A stretch of 64,000 nucleotides of DNA from Lachnospiraceae bacterium 3-1 (GCA_000403255.2 KE159582.1:87313-151312), one strand, 5' to 3'; shown: positions 55,627-64,000, counted from the stretch's first letter. The notes: generated from the sequence alone by a model not told the origin. Program-made: numbers and translations.

Positions 55627-55707
55627 ATGAAGGAGACAGAAGTTATTATTCAGGATGGAAAAATTGTCCAAATAGATAAAACCGAAAAATACAGAATAAA
55701 AGACTGA
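55627..55707 (+). CDS. YezD/DUF2292-like mini-peptide
   Basis: A 26-codon frame with GGAGG nine bases ahead of ATG 55,627. VIIQDGKIVQIDKTEKYRIKD matches the C-terminal core of YezD (DUF2292) proteins, which usually have about 55 residues and accompany sulfur-assimilation genes. The N-terminal helix of the family is missing. It may be a shortened functional form or a decayed gene. Placement directly after cysK fits the sulfur association. Confidence 0.6.
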   Translation: MKETEVIIQDGKIVQIDKTEKYRIKD

Positions 55708-55711
55708 CTGG

Positions 55712-55841
55712 AAAACCAGAGGTTTTGAATTGATATGCATAAGCCATAATCTGAAAAATCTTATATAGAGATATTTCAGATAGGAAATATGCCGCTTTGC
55801 GGATGTGCAGTATAATCAATGAACAGGACCTCTGGTTTTTT
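55712..55841 (+). ncRNA. Candidate structured RNA closed by a terminator-like stem
   Basis: A 12-bp perfect stem (AAAACCAGAGGT 55,712-55,723 with ACCTCTGGTTTT 55,828-55,839) encloses 104 bases and ends in Ts. Inside, ATCTGAAA/TTTCAGAT (55,749-55,781, with an inner ATCT/AGAT) and CCGC-TTT-GCGG (55,792-55,802) form two hairpins. A multibranched RNA closed by its own terminator stem resembles a riboswitch-type domain. I find no match to the SAM-I, T-box or Moco motifs I know. Confidence 0.5.
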
Positions 55842-55867
55842 ATGACTTGCAGTAGTTTTACAATCAG

Positions 55868-55937
55868 GATGCTGTAGCCGTTGGAATGGCATAGGTTTGC
55901 AAAACCGAAGTTGGCGGTTCGAATCCGCCCAGTATCA
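55868..55937 (+). tRNA. Atypical tRNA-Cys-like gene, anticodon GCA
   Basis: A full cloverleaf can be drawn. The acceptor is GATGCTG (55,868-55,874) with CAGTATC (55,930-55,936), seven pairs with one G-U. The D stem is GCC/GGC with a GTTGG loop. The anticodon arm has loop TTGCAAA (GCA at 55,899-55,901) and one A-G mismatch. The variable loop has four bases and the T arm is GGCGG-TTCGAAT-CCGCC. It is 69 bases plus discriminator A937. Normal tRNA-Cys has U73, and CCA is not encoded. The gene is either a degenerate copy or a specialised tRNA. Confidence 0.65.
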
Positions 55938-55941
55938 TTCC

Positions 55942-56012
55942 GTAACGGTTCAGATTCAGGATAAACCATGACATACTATTTTTGCATTATATTTTCTGTT
56001 CTGGACCGTTAC
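55942..56012 (+). promoter_or_regulatory. Long-stem leader structure ahead of the nitrogenase-like operon
   Basis: GTAACGGTTCAGA (55,942-55,954) pairs with TCTGGACCGTTAC (56,000-56,012), thirteen base pairs with one G-U, around a 45-base AT-rich loop. There is no T-run afterwards, so it is not a terminator. TATAGT (about 56,017-56,022) next to the stem is a possible -10 box, with weak TTCTGT 17 bases upstream. Confidence 0.5.
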
Positions 56013-56037
56013 ATATTATAGTGAAAGAAGGTGTAGT

Positions 56038-56881
56038 ATGAGCAATACATATCAGGACTTGCAAAACTCCCATCCGTGTTTTGGCGGTCATAAAAATAAT
56101 GTGGGGCGGATTCATCTTCCGGTTAGTCCGGGATGCAACATTGCCTGCCGCTTTTGCGACAGGGCAGTCAATGATGTGGAAGAGCGTCCGGGAGTAACAT
56201 CCAAAGTGATAACGCCTGATGAAAGCCTTAATGTTCTGGAAAAAGCGTTATCCATCTGTCCGGAAATCACAGTTGCCGGCATTGCAGGGCCGGGAGATAC
56301 GCTTGCTACGGATTATGCCTTGGAGACTTTCCGGAAAGTGAAAGAAAAATTTCCGAAGCTCATCAAATGTATGAGCACAAACGGGTTGCTCTTGTATGAA
56401 AAGGCAGATGAAGTGATTGATGTAGGAATTGATTCTTTGACCGTTACCGTGAATGCGGTAAAACCTGAGATTCTCACAAAGCTCAATAAATATATTATTT
56501 ATCATGGCAGAAAATACGAAGGCACAGAAGGGGCAGAGATTCTCATAGGGAATCAGTTAAAAGGTATCAGAAAAGTTGCGGCTGCCGGTATCACAATCAA
56601 GATAAATACGGTACTTGTCCCGGAAATTAATGGCGGGCATATAGAAGAAATTGCAAAAACTGTAAAAGAGGCGGGCGCAAGCATTTATAATATTATTCCC
56701 TTGATTCCACAGTATGAACTGGCTGACCAAAAAGCTCCTGTCTGTTTCCAGATTGACGAAGCAAGGACAAAAGCTTCCAAGTATATTGATGTATTCAGGC
56801 ATTGCCAGCACTGCAGGGCGGATGCGGTGGGTGTTCCGGGAAAATCGGAGTATGGCGATCAGATTTACCAGAGAAGAATAA

Positions 56882-56910
<29 letters not shown>
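56038..56910 (+). CDS. NifB-like radical SAM cofactor maturase
   Basis: A 290-residue radical SAM protein of the NifB type. HPCFGGHKNNVGRIHLPVSPGCN at the start, the CxxxCxxC cluster (Cys33, Cys37, Cys40), VTSKVITPDE, VAGIAGPGDTLAT and the C-terminal RHCQHCRADAVG are hallmarks. NifB makes the 8Fe-9S-C precursor of nitrogenase cofactors. Its presence suggests the NifDK-like pair carries a complex Fe-S cofactor and not a simple cluster. The NifX-like tail of longer NifB proteins is absent but is encoded by the next gene, which it overlaps. Confidence 0.9.
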
Positions 56911-58164
<1,254 letters not shown>

Positions 58165-58181
58165 GATGGAGGACAATCAAT

Positions 58182-59180
58182 ATGGCAAAGATTTATGAAT
58201 CAATTATAGAGCTGGTCGAAAAAACACCGCTTCTTGAAATTAAAAATTATGAGAAAAGGCATAACCTGCAGGCAAAAGTTCTGGTAAAGCTGGAGTATTA
58301 CAATCCAAATCAGAGCGTAAAGGACAGAATTGCACTGGCGATGGTGGAAGATGCAGAGAAAAAAGGACTTTTAAAGCCGGGATATACAATTGTGGAAACA
58401 ACCAGCGGAAATACAGGAATTGGACTGGCAGCAATCGCAGCGACAAAAGGCTATAAATTCCGTGTCTATATTCAGGATCAGGTCAGCAAGGAGAGGTATC
58501 AGGTTATCCATGCTTTTGGAGGGGAGACAATCAAACTTTCTGAGGAACCGGCAATTGCCAAAGTGCTGGAAGAAACAGGCGGGGATTTTGTAGCTGCAAT
58601 TAAAGCCCTGCGGGAAGAAGTCCTGTCTAAAGAAAAGGATATTTTCTTTGTGGACCAGATTTCCAATCCGGCGAATCCTGCCATTCACGAAACAACCACA
58701 GGACCGGAAATCTGGGAAGATACCGAAGGAAAAGTGGATATTTTTGTGGCAAATGTCGGGACAGGAGGAACCGTATCCGGCACCGGCAGGTATTTGAAAG
58801 CCAAGAATCCGGAAATAAAGATTGTAGCGATTCAGCCGGGAGAAAATTCCCTGCCGAGTGATGCTAATCCTGAACCGGAAGAAATTACAGGCGTGCATCC
58901 CTTTGAGGGAGTTCCGGTAGAGAGGGTTCCGGAAACAATGGATTTACATATCTATGATGAAAAATTTGAAGTGGAAGCGGTTGAAGCATACAGGGCGGCC
59001 AGAGAAGTGGCAAAAACGGATGGAATTTTGATAGGTACATCTTCCGGGGCTGCCATATATGCGGCAACACAGATTGCAAAAAGACCGGAAAATGAGGGCA
59101 AAACAATCGTGGCGGTGTTACCGGACACAGGTCTTCGTTATCTGTCCACTAATTTGTTTAACGAAGAATTTCAGGTTTGA
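58182..59180 (+). CDS. Divergent cysteine-synthase-like PLP enzyme within the nif-like operon
   Basis: A 332-residue fold-type II PLP enzyme. The PLP lysine lies in [40 protein letters not shown] and NVGTGGTVSGTGRYLK are conserved. It differs from CysK at 54,652 by Q for G in NPAGSVK, by an insertion at about residues 125-150, and by VHPFEGVPVERVP in place of [10 protein letters not shown]. It may accept another acceptor or thiol. Position between nifH and nifD means it is made with the reductase, which suggests it captures the sulfur product. Confidence 0.85.
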   Translation: MAKIYESIIELVEKTPLLEIKNYEKRHNLQAKVLVKLEYYNPNQSVKDRIALAMVEDAEKKGLLKPGYTIVETTSGNTGIGLAAIAATKGYKFRVYIQDQVSKERYQVIHAFGGETIKLSEEPAIAKVLEETGGDFVAAIKALREEVLSKEKDIFFVDQISNPANPAIHETTTGPEIWEDTEGKVDIFVANVGTGGTVSGTGRYLKAKNPEIKIVAIQPGENSLPSDANPEPEEITGVHPFEGVPVERVPETMDLHIYDEKFEVEAVEAYRAAREVAKTDGILIGTSSGAAIYAATQIAKRPENEGKTIVAVLPDTGLRYLSTNLFNEEFQV

Positions 59181-59194
59181 AATGGAGGAACATT

Positions 59195-60673
59195 ATGGCG
59201 ATTAATTTAGAAAGTTCCAATGTGGCGACAAGGGAAAACCGCATCGGTTCAATTACAGGATATATCGGCTCGTTAAGCGATCTGGCATCGCAGAGCGAGT
59301 GTGGGACATTAAAGGGATGTTCCAGATGCTTTTCGCAGTCCAGCACCTGCCTTTCAAGCTGTGCGCTGGGACAGCTTTCTGCAATCCGTGATGTGGCAAT
59401 TATCCACCACGGTCCGGCAGGCTGCTCCGTGGCAAGTGCAGGGGCATATTATCTGGATAAAGTTATGGCAAAAAAACGCGGCGTTACAAACGATACGGTT
59501 TACGTCGGAACAGATATGAACGAAAAAGATACCATATTTGGCTCTACGGGACAATTACGGAAAATCATTCTGGAAGTAAATGAAAGGTATGCCCCAAAAG
59601 CAATTTTTGTAACCAGTTCCTGTGCGACAGGCATAATCGGTGAGGATATAGACAGCGTGGTGGATGAAGTCCGGGATGAGATTGATGTTCCGGTTGTGGC
59701 AGTTCACTGTGAGGGATTTAAGTCCCGCATCTGGGCGACAGGTTTTGATATTTCCGACCATGCTGTTTTAAGCGCTATTGTGCAGCCGCCAAAGGAAAAG
59801 AGGAACACCATTAATTTCAAGAATTTCTATGAGAGCGCAAGGCCGGAGATTATGGAGATGTTCCGGGAATTTGATTTGGAGCCGATTTTCCTATACTGCA
59901 ACTCTACCGTGGAAGAACTGTCCCATATTTCGGAGTCCCTTGCGACTACCTGTATCTGCGGTACGCTTGGAAACTATCTGGGAAATGCACTGGAAGAAAA
60001 ATATGGGGTTCCATATGTAAGGAGCATTAACCAGTGCGGTATTGTGGGGTTTGAAACATGGCTGAGGGAAATTGGAAAGGTGACAGGCCGCAGTGAAAAA
60101 ATTGAGAAATATATTGAAAAGCAACGGGAAATCTACCTGCCCCAGATTGAGGAAATAAAAAAGGAACTGAAAGGGCTTCGGGCAGTCATCGGTATGGGAC
60201 CGGGATATACGTTTGAAGTCTCAAGGGTGCTCAATGAACTTGGCATTGAAGTCGTGTGGGCATTGGCATGGCATTATGACAAGAAGTATGAGAATGGGGA
60301 TGTTCCGCCGTCTATGAAGTATCTGTTAGATAATGACATAGACTTTGAAGCGAGTGTTGCCGACCAGCAGAACTTTGAGGTTATGAATATTTTACATAAG
60401 TACCAGCCGGATTTATACCTTTCCAGACATCCGGGTTCTACCGTCTGGGCAATCAAAAACGGAACGCCTGCCGTTTATGTAGCAGATGAATACATGATTT
60501 TCGGCTATAAGCACACGCTGGAATTTGCCCGCACAATTCTTGATACCATCCGCAACAGGAGCTTTGAACAGAATCTGGCAAAACGGGTAAAGCTCCCATA
60601 TACAGACTGGTGGTACGAACAGAACATAGGCGCATTTTTAGAAGAGGCAAAGCCTCAGAAGAAGGAGGCTTAA
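59195..60673 (+). CDS. NifD-like nitrogenase component 1 alpha subunit
   Basis: A 492-residue NifD-family protein. P-cluster cysteines correspond to Cys56, Cys77 (HHGPAGC) and Cys143 (SSCATGIIGEDI). Cys255, placed 12 residues before EEKYGVP, fits the cofactor ligand Cys275. Essential N2-fixation residues differ: Gln191 is Trp180, His195 is Phe184, Arg96 is Tyr85, and the His442 place seems to be Ala430. N-terminal Cys36, 42, 45, 52 and 56 form an unusual cysteine cluster. I infer a nitrogenase-like reductase, not a nitrogenase. ATG 59,195 follows GGAGG. Confidence 0.9.
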   Translation: MAINLESSNVATRENRIGSITGYIGSLSDLASQSECGTLKGCSRCFSQSSTCLSSCALGQLSAIRDVAIIHHGPAGCSVASAGAYYLDKVMAKKRGVTNDTVYVGTDMNEKDTIFGSTGQLRKIILEVNERYAPKAIFVTSSCATGIIGEDIDSVVDEVRDEIDVPVVAVHCEGFKSRIWATGFDISDHAVLSAIVQPPKEKRNTINFKNFYESARPEIMEMFREFDLEPIFLYCNSTVEELSHISESLATTCICGTLGNYLGNALEEKYGVPYVRSINQCGIVGFETWLREIGKVTGRSEKIEKYIEKQREIYLPQIEEIKKELKGLRAVIGMGPGYTFEVSRVLNELGIEVVWALAWHYDKKYENGDVPPSMKYLLDNDIDFEASVADQQNFEVMNILHKYQPDLYLSRHPGSTVWAIKNGTPAVYVADEYMIFGYKHTLEFARTILDTIRNRSFEQNLAKRVKLPYTDWWYEQNIGAFLEEAKPQKKEA

Positions 60674-60677
60674 AACT

Positions 60678-61976
60678 ATGGCAAAGTTACTGGATAAACA
60701 GAGATATAAATGCGCCATGGGCGCAATGCAGACCGTGCAGGCAATCACAAGGGCAATCCCGGTGCTGCATTCCGGTCCGGGCTGTGCGCAGAAGCTGTCA
60801 GACGGGACCGGAAGTTCCGGTTATTTTTCCCCGAATATTTTCCCATGTACCAGCATCAATGAAAAGGACGTGGTGTTCGGCGGCACAAAAAAACTGGAAA
60901 CCACCATTGAAAATGCATTAAAGGTAATTGATGCGGACTTATATGTTGTGCTGACCGGCTGTATCCCGGAAATCGTAGGGGATGACACGGGCGAGGTAGT
61001 CAGCCGGTTTGCGGATGCGGACAAACCGGTGATTTACGCATCTACGGCAGGATTTAAGGGGAATAACTATATCGGGCATGAGCAGGTGATTGACGCCATT
61101 ATCGACCAGTATCTGGAAAAATCAGAAGAAAAGGAAGATGGTCTTGTCAATATCTGGGCGGATGTTCCTTACCAGGATTTATTTTGGCTTGGAAATATCA
61201 GGGAGCTGGAAAAGCTGCTTGCCAAAATCGGGCTCACGCCAAACACAATTTTTGGCTACCACAGGGGCATTGATAATATAGATAAAATACCAAAAGCACA
61301 ATTTAACCTTCTGGTATCCCCCTGGGTTTCCGTTTCAAATATGAAAAAAATGGAGAAAAAACTGGGAATTCCCTATCTGCATATTCCGACACTCCCGATC
61401 GGCGCATATGAAACGAGCAGATTCCTGCGGGAAGTTGGAAACTATGCAGGCGTGGATACCGAAAAAGTGGAGCGTGTCATTCAGGCGCATGAGGATTATT
61501 ATTACTACCTGATTGAAAGGTATGCGGATCTTTTCCTTGAAAACCGTGTCATTAATAAGCAGTTTTCTGTGGTTGCGGATGCACAGTATGCCCTCGGTAT
61601 TACAAAGTTTTTAGCGAATGACCTGGGGCTTGTGCCTGCAAAACAGTTTATTGTGGATGATACGCCAAAACAGTACCGTGAGGCGATTACAGAAGAGTTC
61701 AAAAAGCTGAACTTTAACTTGCAGGCAGATGTCATATTTGAAACGGACAGCTACAAGATCCATGAACAGATTAAGGCGCATGACTATCATGGTTATCCGC
61801 TGATTCTTGGAAGCTACTATGAAAAGGAGCTTACGGAAAGCCTGAAGGGGAATTACTTAAACATCGCATGGCCGGTACAGGATAAAGTGGTACTGGATGA
61901 TTTCTATGCAGGTTATACAGGAGGCATCCGTCTGATTGAAGATATTTATACTGTCGCCGTGCAGAGATTTAATTAG
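60678..61976 (+). CDS. NifK-like nitrogenase component 1 beta subunit
   Basis: A 432-residue NifK-family protein, shorter than the 520 or so residues of true NifK. Cys12 (YKCAMGAM), Cys36 (HSGPGCAQKL) and Cys95 (LTGCIPEIVGDDT) correspond to the beta-subunit P-cluster cysteines. Other family segments are FPCTSINEKDVVFGGTKKLE and VDDTPKQYR. It begins four bases after nifD, and the two should form an alpha2-beta2 complex. AGAAGGAGG overlaps the end of nifD. Confidence 0.9.
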   Translation: MAKLLDKQRYKCAMGAMQTVQAITRAIPVLHSGPGCAQKLSDGTGSSGYFSPNIFPCTSINEKDVVFGGTKKLETTIENALKVIDADLYVVLTGCIPEIVGDDTGEVVSRFADADKPVIYASTAGFKGNNYIGHEQVIDAIIDQYLEKSEEKEDGLVNIWADVPYQDLFWLGNIRELEKLLAKIGLTPNTIFGYHRGIDNIDKIPKAQFNLLVSPWVSVSNMKKMEKKLGIPYLHIPTLPIGAYETSRFLREVGNYAGVDTEKVERVIQAHEDYYYYLIERYADLFLENRVINKQFSVVADAQYALGITKFLANDLGLVPAKQFIVDDTPKQYREAITEEFKKLNFNLQADVIFETDSYKIHEQIKAHDYHGYPLILGSYYEKELTESLKGNYLNIAWPVQDKVVLDDFYAGYTGGIRLIEDIYTVAVQRFN

Positions 61977-61990
61977 CAGGAGGTTTTCGC

Positions 61991-62434
61991 ATGTCTTATA
62001 AGATAGCGGTTGCATCTTCGGATGGGAAGCAGATTGATGAAACCTTTGGTTCTGCCAAAAGATTTATGATATACGAAGTGGCAGACGGTATATATAAAAG
62101 GCTGGAAGAAAGAGTTTTTTGTGAGGAAGAAACAGATAACAATGACGTATCTATAGTGAATGGCTGTAATTCGCCGGTTGGCTGCAAAAAGGAAGGCGGC
62201 TGCGGTACAGGAGGCGGCTGCAGCGGCGCAGGGGAAGCGTCTGCAAAGGTAGAACTTGTATCGGACTGCAGGTGCGTGGTCTGTAAAAAGATTGGATTCC
62301 ATATACAAAAACAATTGGAGCGAAAGGCTATTTCGGCTTTTGACGTCACCTGCCCGGTGGAAGAGGCGCTGGAAAAGATTTCACATTACTTTACCCGGAT
62401 GGATAACCATGAGTCTTTACGGGTGCAGAGATAA
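61991..62434 (+). CDS. NifX-like protein 2 with cysteine-rich insertion
   Basis: A 147-residue NifX/NafY-type protein starting SYKIAVASSDGKQIDETFGSAKRFMIYEV. The middle is a Cys/Gly-rich insertion (CNSPVGCKKEGGCGTGGGC), followed by DCRCVVCKKIGFHIQKQLERK. Extra cysteines suggest metal or cluster binding, perhaps insertion of the cofactor or an Fe-S donor. AGGAGG precedes ATG 61,991. It closes the nitrogenase-like operon. Confidence 0.82.
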   Translation: MSYKIAVASSDGKQIDETFGSAKRFMIYEVADGIYKRLEERVFCEEETDNNDVSIVNGCNSPVGCKKEGGCGTGGGCSGAGEASAKVELVSDCRCVVCKKIGFHIQKQLERKAISAFDVTCPVEEALEKISHYFTRMDNHESLRVQR

Positions 62435-62437
62435 AGA

Positions 62438-62488
62438 AAGACGGAACAAAACCAGAGATGGAATGAAAAGTTCTGTCTCCGTTTTTTT
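62438..62488 (+). terminator. Terminator of the nitrogenase-like operon
   Basis: AAGACGGA pairs with TCCGTTTT (one G-U) around about 32 bases that may pair further, followed by eight Ts. Confidence 0.55.
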
Positions 62489-62499
62489 TGCACACGGGG

Positions 62500-62595
62500 C
62501 AGAAAGGAAGATGCTGCTGACGCAGCCTGGTCTACGCTCCGCTTCGGTCGGCGCTAGACGTGTGCCACTGGCACACAGCGCCCCGGCGCAGCGGG
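62500..62595 (+). repeat. Palindromic repeat related to the tnpV-inserted family, copy 3
   Basis: Contains TTCGGTCGG and the hairpin GTGTGCC-ACT-GGCACAC (62,560-62,576), identical in the 17-base core to 25,148-25,164. The rest is GC-rich and only partly similar. It lies between the operon terminator and lysR 2, far from the mobile elements. Confidence 0.6.
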
Positions 62596-62639
62596 CAGGG
62601 AAAAAATTTCCCCTGTCCGATTCAGAAGGGAGAAAATAC

Positions 62640-63683
62640 ATGACTTTAAATCAGCTGCTCTATGTTGTGGAGGTATCGAAAACAAAGTCCATCAATGCTA
62701 CGGCGCATACACTTTTTGTTTCACAATCCTGTGTCTCAACGGCGATAAGGGAACTGGAGGATGAACTTGGAATTATTATTTTTAACCGGACAAACAGAGG
62801 GATTACAGTAACGAAGGATGGAGAAACATTTATCCACTATGCAAACAATATTATCCAGCAGTGTAAACTCTTAGAAGAAAAATATCTGGGCGGGGAGGAG
62901 CATAAACGGCATTTTTCTGTAGTAATGCATCACTCAACTTTTGCGGCAAAGGCTTTTGCAGGCGTGGTAAAGGAATTTGGGCTTTTGGACTATGAATACT
63001 CCATTTATGAAACAAAGACAAAAACGGTATTGGAGCAGGTCCGCAGCGCAAAGAGCGAATTAGGCATATTGTATATCAGTACCTTTAATCAGGATTATTA
63101 TGAAAAAATCTTTAAGGAGCTGGATCTGATATTTGAAAGCATTGCTGAATATGAGGTGTATGCTTATATAGGCGAAAACCATCCGTTGGCATACAGGGAT
63201 GAAATAGATCTTTCGGAACTTGAGGAATATCCATGCCTGATATTTGACCAGGACGAAAACAGCAGTTTTTATTTTTATGAAGAGATCATCAGTGCATATG
63301 AATATAAAAATGTTATCAGGACGAGCGACAGGGCGACTACGATCGATCTTTTACAGGAGCTTGACGGATACGCAGTTGGAATAGGAACTGCAAATGATGA
63401 GAAATCGGTAAATGGAATAAGGGCTGTAAAAATAAGGACGGATGAAAAAATAAATGTTGGCTATGTGATCAGAGAGGGAGGCTGTCTGTCAGAAATGGCA
63501 GAGAAGTTTATTGAGTTGTTTGCAGCTGATGTAACATTGTCGGACGGCGAATTGAGGGAGACGCAAATGACGAATTATTTTTCCAACCTTTATCCAATTG
63601 ACTGCGCAGTGCTGTCTGTGAATGCACAATCCTACCGAAAATATGGCACGCTGCCAGAGCATGAATTCCTTCCTGAAATATAA
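62640..63683 (+). CDS. LysR-type regulator 2
   Basis: A 347-residue LysR regulator. The winged helix is ATAHTLFVSQSCVSTAIRELEDELGIIIFNR. It is paralogous to lysR 1 along its length and carries a C-terminal extension of about 35 residues (TQMTNYFSNLYPIDCAVLSVN). ATG 62,640 after GGGAG is the start; the longer upstream frame includes the palindromic repeat and has no domain. Its position right after the nitrogenase-like operon suggests it controls that operon. Confidence 0.9.
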   Translation: MTLNQLLYVVEVSKTKSINATAHTLFVSQSCVSTAIRELEDELGIIIFNRTNRGITVTKDGETFIHYANNIIQQCKLLEEKYLGGEEHKRHFSVVMHHSTFAAKAFAGVVKEFGLLDYEYSIYETKTKTVLEQVRSAKSELGILYISTFNQDYYEKIFKELDLIFESIAEYEVYAYIGENHPLAYRDEIDLSELEEYPCLIFDQDENSSFYFYEEIISAYEYKNVIRTSDRATTIDLLQELDGYAVGIGTANDEKSVNGIRAVKIRTDEKINVGYVIREGGCLSEMAEKFIELFAADVTLSDGELRETQMTNYFSNLYPIDCAVLSVNAQSYRKYGTLPEHEFLPEI

Positions 63684-63727
63684 AAGGCCATGGATCCCAT
63701 CAAGAGACCCACAGCCCTATGAAGCAT

Positions 63728-64000
63728 TCAGTTCTTCAGCTGTCCGGCAGCCAGGGCGGGCAGATGGATCAGGCCGGTGGCGACAGTCACCGCATCCACC
63801 TTCCGCATCAGGGAGCCGATCCTTTCTTCATTCCAAAAGATATCGGAGAAATCGGAGAGCTCGCACCCTACATCAAGGTTAGGGATGCACAGGTAGTTCC
63901 CATATTTATGCCGTCCGGCGAGGATGTGGAAGTAAGTCCCCCGCCCATTGATCTCAGCTTCATACCATCCGTTCTCCGTGCTCAGCAGGATGATCTGCCC
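63728..64000 (-). CDS. DUF6618-like mobile-element protein, partial
   Basis: On the minus strand the frame entering from the right edge reads WYEAEINGRGTYFHILAGRH, YGNYLCIPNLDVGCELSDF, FWNEERIGSLMRKVDAVTVATGL and stops at TGA (63,728-63,730). I recall this pattern as DUF6618, common in Lachnospiraceae integrative elements. GC content rises compared with the LysR gene. The beginning lies outside the window, and another mobile element probably starts here. Confidence 0.65.
   Translation of the reverse strand, partial: GQIILLSTENGWYEAEINGRGTYFHILAGRHKYGNYLCIPNLDVGCELSDFSDIFWNEERIGSLMRKVDAVTVATGLIHLPALAAGQLKN

Noticed and set aside
55712..55841. SAM-I riboswitch
   Set aside because: TCTTATATAGAG resembles the start of the S-box, but the GAGGGA and GGCAACC parts and the pseudoknot segments are missing.
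62256..62639. Long N-terminal extension of the second LysR protein
   Set aside because: The winged helix starts at ATG 62,640 with a good ribosome binding site. The extension overlaps the NifX-like gene, the terminator and a palindromic repeat, and shows no domain.

Overview
The window looks like a chromosomal stretch of a gut-type anaerobic Firmicute, most likely a Clostridia/Lachnospiraceae member. This is inferred from AGGAGG-type ribosome binding sites, moderate GC content, the protein families present and the kinds of mobile element. No rRNA or species marker is present, so the placement is tentative.

Positions 1-35,700 are a mosaic of integrative elements stacked and nested in each other. 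A serine-recombinase element (MazF-like toxin, then three tandem large serine recombinases, the middle one stopped by an in-frame TAG) ends inside a tyrosine integrase gene and leaves only that gene's 3' end (6.7-6.9 kb). The interrupted integrase belonged to a mobilizable element with MobC-like, RepA-like and MobV genes plus small cargo genes (to about 12.3 kb). A second element of the same type follows (XRE, xis, integrase, MobC-like, RepA-like, then MobV at 25.3 kb). It is split by a Tn4451-like element (16.1-25.0 kb: TnpX-like recombinase, MOBP relaxase, MobC, sigma-like factor, TetR/MFS/KTR cassette, TnpV). Its cargo includes acetyltransferases, a methyltransferase, an AbiH-like defence protein and a KilA-N-like protein. 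An 11-bp direct repeat (12,305 and 31,113) may mark its ends. A third, decayed element (31.3-35.7 kb) has a broken type I toxin with its antisense RNA, several regulators, and an integrase truncated by a deletion.

Positions 35.7-46.2 kb carry two apparently related operons. The first has citrate synthase, NADP isocitrate dehydrogenase, an HPr-like protein that keeps the regulatory serine but lacks the catalytic histidine, and a Ser/Thr kinase-PP2C gene split by a frame change at a G run. The second has a circularly permuted ATP-grasp, an alpha-E protein, a transglutaminase-like protein, two AstE/AspA-type M14 proteins (one without zinc-binding histidines) and a class I glutamine amidotransferase-like hydrolase. 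Both start with a promoter followed at once by a terminator-like hairpin. A cbiM pseudogene follows.

Positions 47.3-63.7 kb form a sulfur-centred block between two paralogous LysR regulators. It holds two PLP C-S enzymes, glutamate-cysteine ligase, an EgtC/YafJ-like amidotransferase, PdxS/PdxT, a cysteine synthase behind a poly-cysteine leader peptide and terminator, a 26-residue YezD-like peptide, a structured RNA, and an atypical tRNA-Cys-like gene. Then comes a nitrogenase-like operon: nifB-like, nifX-like, nifH-like, a second cysteine-synthase-like gene, nifD-like, nifK-like and a Cys-rich nifX-like gene. The NifH and P-cluster cysteines are kept, and so is the cofactor-ligating cysteine of NifD. 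The NifD residues needed for N2 reduction are replaced. My reading is a nitrogenase-like reductase acting on a sulfur compound, with the released sulfide or thiol captured by the embedded PLP enzyme. This is the most exciting system in the window. The right edge starts another mobile-element-type gene.
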